Of a stretch of DNA of 64,000 nt, positions 25,013 to 33,499 are shown one piece after another. Location: the NCBI GenBank assembly GCA_040905265.1, contig JBBDRW010000157.1:1-64000 (forward strand), given 5' to 3'. This stretch comes from JBBDRW01 sp040905265. Its GTDB lineage: Bacteria; Bacteroidota; Rhodothermia; Balneolales; Balneolaceae. The notes beneath the pieces were generated by a model, which made no database searches, was not told the origin of the DNA, and saw only the letters and a list, made by a program, of their open reading frames with translations. Numbering within the stretch: position 1 is the first letter of the stretch; every line of letters starts with the position of its first letter. The position numbers were made by a program, and so were the translations under genes.

Positions 25013-25903
25013 TTACGGCTGTTTCAGGGCTTCAACAAACCTTCCTGTCTGGCTGTAATCCTGGTGAATCCGGGCTGTTGAAAACGTCTGGCCGGCGATT
25101 CGGTGTACTTGGTCGATGTGACGCGGGTTACACTCCAGAAACAGTTTACCGCCCGGCCGGAGAGCAGCTGATGCAATGGCGATCAGATGTGTGTACAAAC
25201 GGATTGGATTCTCTTCAAAGAGCGCCAGTTCAGGTTCATATTGAACGACCTGCGGTTCAAGCGAATCTCTCTCGTCCGGTTCGATATACGGGGGATTCGA
25301 TATGATCAGATCATAACTCTTTTCAGGCAGGTCACCGGCAGCGGTTATATCAAAAAGATCCATCAGAAAAAATGTGACGTCCGTTTCATTCCTGAGAGCA
25401 TTTTCTCTGGCCAGCTCAAGTGCCTGTTCAGATATGTCAAGGCCACTGCACTTCCAGGCAGGGCGCTCTTTTGAGATAGAGATCGGGATACAGCCAGATC
25501 CGGTTCCTATATCCAGAAGAGTGAGCGGAGACTTCTCTTCGGATCCAGCAGAGTGAAGCAGTAATTCGACAAGTTGTTCGGTTTCCGGCCTCGGAATCAA
25601 CACCCGGCTGTCTACCGCGATAGTACACTGCATGAAGTCAGTCGATCCGAGAATGTACTGCAGTGGTTCCTGGTCAGCCCGGCGTTTTACAAGTGGGCGT
25701 AACAATTCCAACTCACTTTCAGAGAGTGGCCGGTCGTATTTCAGATAGAGATCCAGCCGTCTGACCTCCAGTACGGCAGAGAGGAGCCACTCGATGCTTA
25801 ATCTGGGATTGGCTACACCCTTCTTTTGAAAGAAGGCGGTACACCACTCCAGCATGGAGAGGACCGTCCACTCGTCAGGCGGCTTGGTGTGAGAATTTGG
25901 CAC
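25013..25903 (-). CDS. prmC: Release factor glutamine methyltransferase
   Basis: PrmC (HemK) methylates the GGQ glutamine of peptide release factors. The 296 residues include an N-terminal helical domain (RLSIEWLLSAVLEVRRLDLY), IPRPETEQLVE, the SAM motif LLDIGTGSGCIPISISKE and the catalytic NPPYIEPDE. The start GTG at 25903 lies 11 bp after the upstream gene; an ATG 16 codons in is an alternative. It ends beside the putative oriC. Confidence 0.95.
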   Translation of the reverse strand: MPNSHTKPPDEWTVLSMLEWCTAFFQKKGVANPRLSIEWLLSAVLEVRRLDLYLKYDRPLSESELELLRPLVKRRADQEPLQYILGSTDFMQCTIAVDSRVLIPRPETEQLVELLLHSAGSEEKSPLTLLDIGTGSGCIPISISKERPAWKCSGLDISEQALELARENALRNETDVTFFLMDLFDITAAGDLPEKSYDLIISNPPYIEPDERDSLEPQVVQYEPELALFEENPIRLYTHLIAIASAALRPGGKLFLECNPRHIDQVHRIAGQTFSTARIHQDYSQTGRFVEALKQP

Positions 25904-25914
25904 TAGTGATCAGT

Positions 25915-26301
25915 TCAGGACTCTTCCTCTTTCTGTTCTGCAACTTCTTCCTGTAGTGAGAGGCCAAATCGTTTTGCAAAGTCCATGACAAAATCGATAA
26001 CATCCGTTTCAATGTTCTTGTCTTCAGACAGTGAGCTGCCCCGGAATCCCATTCTCCCACCGGCTTTTTTCAGTTCAATGCGGTTCTGCTTGTCCTTGCA
26101 CTCAATTACACAGACTAGTGTGATCGTTGCATTGATCTGTTTTTCATACTCTTCGTAAACGGCAACATGAACTTCATCTTTATTTGCCGAAGATTCGTAT
26201 TTATACAGATATTTTGGTTCCAGGCTTTCAAACAGTTTGGGAGCCATGCGGCGCAGCGTATCATTCGGGCCATAAAGCAAGTACTTGGTAAGTGTACTCA
26301 T
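25915..26301 (-). CDS. Hypothetical protein upstream of prmC
   Basis: A 128-residue soluble protein that I do not recognise. It starts MSTLTKYLLYGPND and has alternating strands (VHVAVYEEYEKQINATITLV followed by CVIECKDKQ), a glycine turn GGRMGFRG, a helix VIDFVMDFAKRFG and a glutamate-rich tail. No export signal or known motif is seen. It is 11 bp upstream of prmC, so probably cotranscribed with it. Confidence 0.75.
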   Translation of the reverse strand: MSTLTKYLLYGPNDTLRRMAPKLFESLEPKYLYKYESSANKDEVHVAVYEEYEKQINATITLVCVIECKDKQNRIELKKAGGRMGFRGSSLSEDKNIETDVIDFVMDFAKRFGLSLQEEVAEQKEEES

Positions 26302-26759
26302 AGATCTATAAGCAGTTTATTACATGGTATGGTTCATTCCGCCTGTTGTGTGACGGCGATAATGGAGCCTTCCAATGGGAGCCTTTGCAAAACTGTCTTT
26401 TTGCTCAATATCTTCGTAATCGGGATTTTAAAATCCTCACATATGTTCAATATGCTGCGGTTTTTAAAATCCCTCTAGCCTCGATCTTGACCAAAAATCC
26501 TGGTTTTTCAAAGGCTCCCAAGAGTCAGCAGGAATAAAAAGCTAAATCCAACAATAAGCAAATCAGCAATTTCTCCTGTATATCAGGCTTTGATTCAGAA
26601 ATTTTTGTCAATATGCAATGGATTCATGTTGTTTTTCGTTTACTTGAACGTAATAGCGTATGGTTGAGACGACACCAGGTATCGCCGGGAGTCTTTCTGC
26701 CGCAGAAGATTGCAATGAAAATCCTCTCGATATCCAAACGACTAAATAAATATAAGATT
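26302..26759. other. Non-coding region with a family B element
   Basis: The 458 bp hold the promoter of the minus-strand unknown gene, the full family B hairpin element (26377-26519) and the promoter of the outer-membrane protein. A weak open frame from 26613 in front of the membrane protein has no family resemblance and is not used. Nothing else is seen. Confidence 0.5.
26377..26519. mobile_element. MITE-like hairpin element, family B, copy 1
   Basis: The 143-bp element begins GGGAGCCTTTGCAAAAC and ends GTTTTTCAAAGGCTCCC, a 17-bp inverted repeat with one mismatch that continues more loosely for about 35 bp. Inner arms GGGATTTTAAAA and TTTTAAAATCCC also pair, so the whole element can fold as one long hairpin. 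It is about 90% identical to copy 2 at 43069-43208. It codes for nothing. Confidence 0.8.
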
Positions 26760-27629
26760 ATGAAGGTACGATACAGATCGGTTTTTTGGGGTGTTTTGAC
26801 CCTGCTTCTGCCATTCCTGTTAACGGATACTCTCTATGCACAAATTCAGGAACCGGAGGTTGTGGAGATCGAAAGTGCGCGAACCCCGCTGTCTGAAGGG
26901 TACAAGAGTGGTATAGGATTCAATACGGTAATCAATAATTTCGGTTTTGGTGTTGGGGTCGAGTTCAGGCGTGTCTTGTCATCCAGACTGGAAGGGTTCG
27001 GTACATTGCGGTTGACCGGGCTGCGGGATGTGCGGGAACAGACATTCACGGATATTTTTTTCGGACAACAGACAATCCCTAACAAATACCAGAGAGCGTT
27101 TGCCTTTCCGCTTACATTCGGGGTTCGACAACGTCTTTTCGCAGATCGGGTTCAGGATGATTTCCGTTTTTATGCCAGTCTGGCTGCCGGCCCGGTATTG
27201 ACCTATTCCTACCCATATTTTAATGACAGCAATGAGAACGGGTTCCGCGAAAATGATGAGATCTATAGATGGTTTGGATATTTTGAAGAGACGAACGATG
27301 TTTTTACCGGTATGGGAAGTGGTGACTGGCATCTCGGACTGGCAGGAGAGTTTAAAATCAGCCTGGATGTCGGGGATAATTTTTCAAGGTTGACCTCGAT
27401 ACAGTTCGGGTATCTGTTCTACTATTTTAACGACGGAGTTCAAATGATGCAGCCGAATCAGCCGGTCACCAGAAGGCCTACGACTGAAGACCCGATTCCG
27501 TTTGAACGTCGGCCGGAGGGGTGCGGACCTCTTGGTTCTGACTGTGAACTGGTAACGGAAACTTTCTTCTCGCCACAAACGTTTTTCGGCACTCCGCAAA
27601 TCAGCCTCGTCTTCGGCAGAATGTGGTAA
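26760..27629 (+). CDS. Outer-membrane beta-barrel protein, unknown function
   Basis: A 289-residue protein with a signal peptide (about 1-26, ending TLYAQ) and a series of amphipathic strands rich in aromatic residues, for example GFGVGVEFRRVLSSRLEG, FRFYASLAAGPVLTYSYPYF and SIQFGYLFYYFNDG; it ends with ISLVFGRMW, an aromatic C-terminal residue as in barrel proteins. The ATG at 26760 directly precedes the signal peptide. The function is not known. It is a single gene. Confidence 0.78.
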   Translation: MKVRYRSVFWGVLTLLLPFLLTDTLYAQIQEPEVVEIESARTPLSEGYKSGIGFNTVINNFGFGVGVEFRRVLSSRLEGFGTLRLTGLRDVREQTFTDIFFGQQTIPNKYQRAFAFPLTFGVRQRLFADRVQDDFRFYASLAAGPVLTYSYPYFNDSNENGFRENDEIYRWFGYFEETNDVFTGMGSGDWHLGLAGEFKISLDVGDNFSRLTSIQFGYLFYYFNDGVQMMQPNQPVTRRPTTEDPIPFERRPEGCGPLGSDCELVTETFFSPQTFFGTPQISLVFGRMW

Positions 27630-27933
27630 CGTATCGTTCGCAGTAAAATCTGAATCCTGGTCTGTCAAAGGTTTAAGCCGGGAGTCTGCATTTCGCTTTA
27701 TTCATATCCGAATTCGTGGTACTTTCCATGGCGCCTTTGTATAACCGTTCATTAGAACCGGTTCGCCTCCATCTGGAGCCTTTGAGTCCGCCCATCGGCG
27801 GACTGTTCAAGCTCAAGGCCAGCTGGCGGATGCTTCGGATATCGATCTGTTATGGCCTGTATCCGGCACAGCATCCTCCGTTTTTCAAGGGCACCTTTAT
27901 GTTGAACTTTTATGCTAACAAAATTAGATAGAT
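27630..27933. promoter_or_regulatory. Enolase upstream region with a perfect hairpin
   Basis: The 304 bp before eno contain a perfect 8-bp stem AGTCCGCC/GGCGGACT with a CATC loop (27785-27804). There is no T run, so it is not a terminator. GGAGCCTTTG at 27774 recalls the end of the family B element, but no second end is found. The region should hold the eno promoter; no gene is seen. Confidence 0.4.
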
Positions 27934-29229
27934 ATGAGCTTTATTGATCAGGTAACCGGACGAGAAGTCATCGATTCACGTGGAAATCCAACGGTAGAGG
28001 TAGATATTATCCTGACAGACGGAGTTATGGGCCGGGCGTCGGTACCGTCCGGAGCTTCTACGGGTGAACATGAAGCGGTAGAGCTTCGGGATGGGGACTC
28101 ATCCAGATATATGGGAAAAGGGGTTACCAAGGCGGTAGAGAATGTGAATAGCATCATTGCAGAGAAAATCAAGGGTTTTCCGGTTATGATGCAGACGGAT
28201 CTGGACGACCTTCTGATCGAGCTGGATGGAACGACAAACAAATCAAACCTGGGGGCCAATGCCATGTTGGGCGTCTCGATGGCTGCGGCAAAAGCGGCTG
28301 CCAACTCTATCGGCTTGCCGCTCTGGAGGTATGTAGGAGGTGTAAATGCCAAACTGATGCCTCTTCCGATGATGAATATCATCAATGGAGGGTCTCATGC
28401 CGATAACAATGTAGACCTGCAGGAGTTTATGGTGATGCCCGCCGGCGCATCCAGTTTTTCGGAAGCGGTACGGATGGGGGCTGAAATTTTCCATAATCTG
28501 AAGAAAGTACTCGGAGCGAAAGGTTACAGCACCGCTGTCGGTGATGAAGGCGGATTTGCACCGAATCTGAAATCGAATGAAGAGGCGATCGAAGTGATCC
28601 TGAATGCAGTGGAAAATGCAGGTTATACACCGGGGGATGAGGTATTGATTGCACTGGATCCCGCTTCTTCAGAATTCTATAACAGTGAAAAGAAGGTCTA
28701 TGAGTTCCGCTGGAGCGACGGTTCCGTTCGGGATGCAGATGCGATGGTCGGGTTCTGGGCCGATTGGGTTGAGAAGTATCCGATCATCTCCATTGAAGAC
28801 GGAATGTATGAGGATGACTGGGAAGGCTGGAAGAGACTGACAGATGTGATCGGAGATAAAGTCCAGTTGGTGGGGGATGATCTGTTTGTTACCAATACTA
28901 CCCGGCTGGCGCGTGGCATACGGGAGGGGATCGGAAACTCAATACTGATCAAGGTAAATCAGATTGGAACCCTCACGGAGACTCTTGATGCGATTGAGAT
29001 GGCTCATAAAAATGGCTATTCCGCGGTTATATCCCACCGTTCCGGCGAGACGGAAGATACGACCATTGCAGATCTGGCTGTTGCTACCAATTCCGGACAG
29101 ATCAAAACCGGTTCAATGAGCCGGACCGACAGAATTGCGAAATACAACCAGCTGCTCCGGATTGAAGAGGAACTGGGAGAGAATGCCCTCTTTCTGGGAG
29201 TGGATACGTTTGGATTCCGGGAGAGTTAA
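27934..29229 (+). CDS. eno: Enolase
   Basis: Enolase converts 2-phosphoglycerate to phosphoenolpyruvate in glycolysis. The 431 residues start with VTGREVIDSRGNPTVEVDI and show GRASVPSGASTGEHEAVELRD, the metal-site segment FAPNLKSNEEA, IALDPASSEFY, SIEDGMYEDDW, LVGDDLFVTN and the signature ISHRSGETEDTTIADLAVA. The start ATG at 27934 follows the leader described. recF begins after about 190 bp on the same strand. Confidence 0.98.
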   Translation: MSFIDQVTGREVIDSRGNPTVEVDIILTDGVMGRASVPSGASTGEHEAVELRDGDSSRYMGKGVTKAVENVNSIIAEKIKGFPVMMQTDLDDLLIELDGTTNKSNLGANAMLGVSMAAAKAAANSIGLPLWRYVGGVNAKLMPLPMMNIINGGSHADNNVDLQEFMVMPAGASSFSEAVRMGAEIFHNLKKVLGAKGYSTAVGDEGGFAPNLKSNEEAIEVILNAVENAGYTPGDEVLIALDPASSEFYNSEKKVYEFRWSDGSVRDADAMVGFWADWVEKYPIISIEDGMYEDDWEGWKRLTDVIGDKVQLVGDDLFVTNTTRLARGIREGIGNSILIKVNQIGTLTETLDAIEMAHKNGYSAVISHRSGETEDTTIADLAVATNSGQIKTGSMSRTDRIAKYNQLLRIEEELGENALFLGVDTFGFRES

Positions 29230-29423
29230 CCCCTTTTTCGGTGAATGGACTCTTCTTTCGGAGGCCATTTATCAACGTCTGTGCTATGCGGTGGAGTGGG
29301 GTCGTTTGTCGGCGTCCAGGCCCGGAGCAATCCGGCCGGAATATACTGGATGGCCCGGTCCCGGGAGTTTCGCTTCTCTTTTATCAGTCGGCCTCAAAAC
29401 CATTATTGACAGGGTGCCTGACC

Positions 29424-30554
29424 ATGCGAAATCGACGACTGACTCTGCATAACTTCCGAAACCATTCGGAAACTTCCGTGGAGTGGGCGTCTCACCTTAA
29501 TGTGATCACCGGCCCTAATGGTGCCGGAAAGACGAACCTGATCGATGCTGTTCACTACCTCTGCATGTCGCGGAGCTTTGTCTCGACCAGTGACCGGTAT
29601 GTTGTTGGTGAAGAGGAGTCCGGTTTTCTGATCCGGGGTGACTTTGAAGGGGAGATTCGCAGCCGGTTTTCTGTCGCCTGTTCATACTCCCGGGGTGAAG
29701 GGAAACGAATATTTGTAAATGACAGCCCACTGGAGAAACATTCAGATCTGATCGGGATGGTCCCGGTCGTAGTGTTGAGCCCTGAAGACCGGAGATTGAC
29801 GGCCGAGGGGCCGGCGGAGCGCAGAGCTTTTCTGGATGGATTCATCAGCCAGATCTCTATCTCTTATCTGAAGGACCTGATCTCCTATCGGCGGGTACGG
29901 AAGCAGCGGAACAGGCTTTTGCAGGAGTACCACGGGCCTGAACGGGAGTTGCGGCTCTTGTTGGAGCCATGGGACAGTCAGCTGGTGGAAGCCGGTTCCA
30001 GAATTGTGGCGACCCGAACCCTCGTATTGAACCGGTTCAGGGCCTATCTGGAGACTCAATACAGATCGTTCAGCGGTATGGAGCTGAAACCGGATCTTTC
30101 CTATCAGACGTTTTGTGAACCGGATGGCGACCCGGCTGTCGTGCAGGAGAAGTACCGCGAAAGTCTGGACCGGGAATTTGAGAAGGAGGTTGAGAGAGAG
30201 CAGACCCTGATCGGCCCTCACCGTGATGAAATTGTTTTTTATCTTGGAGGGATGGAACTGAGAAATTATGGTTCACAGGGACAGCATCGTCTCTTCTCGG
30301 TTGCCTTGAAGCTGGCGCAGCTCTTTTACTATTCTGACGAGCTGGAGGATCTTCCGGTGATGCTTCTGGATGATGTGTTTGGAAATCTGGACACTTCCAA
30401 GACAGATGTTCTGCTACAGACGTTACTGAATCATCCCGGCCAGTCGTTTGTGACGTCCGCAACAGAGGATTTACTTCGTGGCCTGAATCTTGCAAGCAGC
30501 CTGGAGAACCGGCACTTTCGGGTTCTGAATGGAAATGTTGACTTGATACACTGA
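29424..30554 (+). CDS. recF: DNA repair and recombination protein RecF
   Basis: A 376-residue ABC-type ATPase that loads RecA at gaps. The N-terminus RRLTLHNFRNHSE and Walker A ITGPNGAGKTNLIDAVHYL are clear; signature motif GSQGQHRLFSVALKLAQLF and Walker B LPVMLLDDVFGNLDTSK follow. The frame runs back to 29241, but the extra residues are unrelated and the ATG at 29424 begins the family alignment. A DciA-like gene starts 2 bp after the stop. Confidence 0.95.
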   Translation: MRNRRLTLHNFRNHSETSVEWASHLNVITGPNGAGKTNLIDAVHYLCMSRSFVSTSDRYVVGEEESGFLIRGDFEGEIRSRFSVACSYSRGEGKRIFVNDSPLEKHSDLIGMVPVVVLSPEDRRLTAEGPAERRAFLDGFISQISISYLKDLISYRRVRKQRNRLLQEYHGPERELRLLLEPWDSQLVEAGSRIVATRTLVLNRFRAYLETQYRSFSGMELKPDLSYQTFCEPDGDPAVVQEKYRESLDREFEKEVEREQTLIGPHRDEIVFYLGGMELRNYGSQGQHRLFSVALKLAQLFYYSDELEDLPVMLLDDVFGNLDTSKTDVLLQTLLNHPGQSFVTSATEDLLRGLNLASSLENRHFRVLNGNVDLIH

Positions 30555-30556
30555 GT

Positions 30557-30853
30557 ATGGCAGGTACAAACAAACCTCAAAGCCTCGATCAGCTTCTGAA
30601 ACAGTACATGAAGAGGATGCCGCAACGCAGCGAGATGAAACGGGGAATGGTTCTCCATTTCTGGCCGGAGATTGTGGGCAACCGGGTGGCCCGAGCGACG
30701 AAGGACCTTTATTTTGATAACGATCGGCTCATCTGTGTTGTTCAGAGTGAAGCCTGGCGTCACGAATTGCATATGAACCGTTACTCAATCATGAAGCAAC
30801 TGAATGGGAAAGTGGGAGAAGGAGTTGTAAAAGAGATTGTGGTACGGAGCTGA
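30557..30853 (+). CDS. DUF721/DciA-like protein
   Basis: A 98-residue protein with the DUF721 fold: an N-terminal helix (LDQLLKQYMKRM), FWPEIVGNRVARATKDLYFD, and LICVVQSEAWRHELHMN followed by a helix and strand. DUF721 includes DciA, which loads the replicative helicase in bacteria lacking DnaC. The gene is 2 bp after recF, a pairing often seen, so a role in replication or repair is likely. ybbR follows 23 bp downstream. Confidence 0.88.
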   Translation: MAGTNKPQSLDQLLKQYMKRMPQRSEMKRGMVLHFWPEIVGNRVARATKDLYFDNDRLICVVQSEAWRHELHMNRYSIMKQLNGKVGEGVVKEIVVRS

Positions 30854-30876
30854 GACGATCTGTATATTGACGAATT

Positions 30877-31878
30877 ATGTGGAATAAATGGAAAGAGATA
30901 CTGTTTTCCGGGAAGGAGGTGGCTTCGGCCCCCGAGGATGATGGTATGTCCAGTTATTTGACCAGAGAGAAGATACTTGTCTTTGGTATCTCCTTTATCC
31001 TTGCTTTCTGTCTCTGGTTTATCGTCAATCTGAGCCGTGATTTCACCATCTCCATCAACCTTCCCATTGAGATCAGCAACTTACCGGAAGATCGCGCGCT
31101 TGTCGGAGAATTTCCGGAGTATGTATCTGTCGGAGTAACCGGAGAAGGCTGGACATTGATCTCGCTCTATAACAATCCACCCCGGGTTATGCTGGATGTT
31201 TCACAGGAGCAGATACAACTGTTTGAACGGGTGCAGCAGCAGATGAGCAGCTCTTCAGGAATCAGTGTGACCCAGGTTGAACCCGCCACCCTGCAACTTC
31301 AACTGGAGGAGAAGGTCACGAAACGGGTACCGGTAGTTGCGCGTACTACAATCAATTTACGGGATCAGTACGGATTGATCAGGGATGCAGTACTGGTACC
31401 GGATAGTGTTGATTTGTCCGGAGCCGCCTCCGTGCTCACTTCCGTTGATTCCGTATTGACGAGTGAAATGACTCTGGACGGTACCAGGGGAGAGCAGGAG
31501 ATTCAGCTTGAGCTTGAAGACCCTGGCCAGGGGATTACCCTTGAACCCGCTTCCGTTCTATATCGATATGAGGTTGCAGAATTTACGGAAGCGGAGGTAC
31601 GGGTACCTGTCCGAATCCGGAACCTTCCACCGGGCCGGGCCGTTACCTACAATCCTTCGACCATAACGGTTCGGTATGATGTGCCAATTGATCAGTACAG
31701 CGAAGTGATGAACATCCGGCCGTTTCAGGCATATGTTGATTATGAAACGATCGAAGCAGACACCACCGGACTGATCATTCCGCACATAGAGAAAATTACG
31801 GAGGAGTATCAAGTCCGGCTGCGCAGTTTCCAACCGAGGACTGTATCCTATTTCAACGTTCTGGAAGATCAGGAGTAG
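30877..31878 (+). CDS. YbbR-like domain protein
   Basis: A 333-residue membrane-anchored protein. A single transmembrane helix (about residues 34-50, VFGISFILAFCLWFIVN) is followed by about three YbbR-like beta domains, each with strands such as LPIEISNLPEDRAL and VRVPVRIRNLPPGRAVTYNP. In Firmicutes such a protein (CdaR) controls the c-di-AMP cyclase CdaA; no cyclase gene is in this window. Its last 26 bp overlap the convergent ispH gene. Confidence 0.85.
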   Translation: MWNKWKEILFSGKEVASAPEDDGMSSYLTREKILVFGISFILAFCLWFIVNLSRDFTISINLPIEISNLPEDRALVGEFPEYVSVGVTGEGWTLISLYNNPPRVMLDVSQEQIQLFERVQQQMSSSSGISVTQVEPATLQLQLEEKVTKRVPVVARTTINLRDQYGLIRDAVLVPDSVDLSGAASVLTSVDSVLTSEMTLDGTRGEQEIQLELEDPGQGITLEPASVLYRYEVAEFTEAEVRVPVRIRNLPPGRAVTYNPSTITVRYDVPIDQYSEVMNIRPFQAYVDYETIEADTTGLIIPHIEKITEEYQVRLRSFQPRTVSYFNVLEDQE

Positions 31879-33118
31879 TCTGCTGCTTCTCCTGAAACGG
31901 TTTCAGGACCGATTCAACAGGCAGTGCTTCAGGGAACCACGAGTGGATGTTTAACAGGACTTCATCTACCAGAATGTCGGGGCAGGAGGCTCCGGATGTG
32001 AGTGCGACCGTAACCGGTTTTTGATCCGCCGGCAGCCAGTTCCCGGTTGTCTCTATCTCCTTCTTCCATTGGTTGAAATGCTGAATCCGGCGTGGTCCCT
32101 CTATCTCACCGGCATCCCGCACATGGTACGTCGGGCACTCTTTTTCGAGTATTTCGACAAGGTGCATGGTATTGGAGGAGTTGTATCCTCCCACCACAAC
32201 AGCGAGATCCGGTTCTGCCTCTGCGAGCGCATATGTGGCCGACTGGTTTTCATTGGTGGCATAACAGAGTGTATCCGAGGTGTCTGCGAAATGTCCGTCA
32301 GCCTCTCCGGATTCGTACCGCTGAGCAGCAGCCTCTTTCAAAATATTCATCACTTCCCTGGTTTCAGAAGCGAGCATTGTGGTCTGATTAATGACACCAA
32401 AATGTTCGAGATGCACCAGAGGATCGAATCCCTCCGTACTCTTGTGGCCGAACCAGCTTTGAAACTCTTCCGGCGCCCTCTCTCCGGTCATAATACCTGC
32501 CAGAATTTTCGCCTCATCAGGGTTTAATACAACGACTGCATGTGAATGGGCCGCACTGTGAGAAAAGGTTGCCCGTGTCTCTTCATGCTGATGTTTTCCG
32601 TGTATGACCAGGCTATACCCTTTCTCTCCAAGCTGATTGCCCCGGTTCCATACTTTTTCTACGAATGGGCAGGTTGTGTTGAATTCATACGGATCGATCC
32701 CCTGTTTTTGTAACCGTTTCTGTATCTCAAGTGTTGTGCCGAATGCAGGTACAATCACGATATCACTGCTGTCAAGAGACTCGATCGGTATCCGCTCGGT
32801 TCCATCCGTTTGAAACAGGAACTTCACCCCGCGATTTTGAAGATCTTCGTTGACGGTAGGGTTGTGAATCATTTCGCTCAGGAGATAGATATCCTTATCC
32901 GGGTGTTCACGGATCGTTTTATAGGCTATATCAATCGCATTTTCCACACCGTAGCAAAACCCGAAATGGCGGGGGATGAGAAACCGTACCGGCCCGAAGT
33001 CGAGCAGTGTGGGCGAGAGATCCTTCTTTCTCGGATCGGTCACCTTGTTTGCCTCTTTCACCAGCCGGATGACTGGAGAGTGATACATCTCGGGAATATC
33101 AAACGTCTTTCGTGCCAT
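31853..33118 (-). CDS. ispH: 4-hydroxy-3-methylbut-2-enyl diphosphate reductase, long form
   Basis: IspH (LytB) carries out the last step of the MEP isoprenoid pathway with a [4Fe-4S] cluster. The three cluster cysteines are in HFGFCYGVENA, NTTCPFVEKVW and TSGASCPDILVDEV. Other marks are VIHGKHQHEE and VVVGGYNSSNT. At 421 residues it is about 100 longer than the E. coli enzyme and resembles the long forms of cyanobacteria and plastids. The ATG at 33118 starts MARKTFDIPEMYHS; an open frame back to 33286 lacks family resemblance. Confidence 0.94.
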   Translation of the reverse strand: MARKTFDIPEMYHSPVIRLVKEANKVTDPRKKDLSPTLLDFGPVRFLIPRHFGFCYGVENAIDIAYKTIREHPDKDIYLLSEMIHNPTVNEDLQNRGVKFLFQTDGTERIPIESLDSSDIVIVPAFGTTLEIQKRLQKQGIDPYEFNTTCPFVEKVWNRGNQLGEKGYSLVIHGKHQHEETRATFSHSAAHSHAVVVLNPDEAKILAGIMTGERAPEEFQSWFGHKSTEGFDPLVHLEHFGVINQTTMLASETREVMNILKEAAAQRYESGEADGHFADTSDTLCYATNENQSATYALAEAEPDLAVVVGGYNSSNTMHLVEILEKECPTYHVRDAGEIEGPRRIQHFNQWKKEIETTGNWLPADQKPVTVALTSGASCPDILVDEVLLNIHSWFPEALPVESVLKPFQEKQQTTPDLPER

Positions 33119-33499
33119 GGTACGGGTCTGATTTTCAAAGCCACCGTTCAGTGGATGGTAGCCGGTTGAAATATACGAATTTCCAGACGGAATCATGGAT
33201 CGCATGGTCGACACGATACCAGTGTCGTGAGTCCTCTTGTTGAACGAAACGTCTGGACAGGTGTTGCAGTATACACTCCTGGACAAACTGCTATGGTTTC
33301 CCGCATATTCTCCGTATCTTACGTGCCGTTCAAAGAAGAGTACCCTTCCTTTTTGGTTTGTCTTTATCGATCGTTGAGCCGCAGGTTAATAACACTTGCA
33401 AGAGAGAACGCCAGAGGATATCTGAACAGAGCAGGAGATAACAAATCTGATTCACAGCGTTCCCTGCAAAAAATTAACCGTTAAAGACAGTAGACTATT
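33119..33499. other. Divergent promoter region, ispH and DEAD-box helicase
   Basis: The 381 bp hold the promoters of ispH and the helicase. At about 33205-33230 two family A element ends lie back to back (CGACAC and GTGTCGTG), with no element between them, probably a deletion remnant. A long leader before the helicase could be cold-sensitive, but no specific motif was recognised. Confidence 0.4.

Noticed and set aside
28500..28570. Possible second short gene antisense within eno
   Set aside because: Small antisense frames here are explained by the codon use of enolase.
29241..29423. N-terminal extension of RecF
   Set aside because: The extra 61 residues have no family resemblance, while the ATG at 29424 begins exactly at the RecF N-terminus.
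29230..29423. A small RNA gene between eno and recF
   Set aside because: The stretch is G+C-rich with a few short pairings, but nothing matches SRP RNA, tmRNA, 6S RNA or a tRNA.
30877..31878. A c-di-AMP control pair (CdaA-CdaR)
   Set aside because: Only the YbbR-type protein is present; no diadenylate cyclase gene is in the window.
33119..33286. N-terminal extension of IspH
   Set aside because: No resemblance to IspH, and the region is needed as a divergent promoter; the ATG at 33118 fits.
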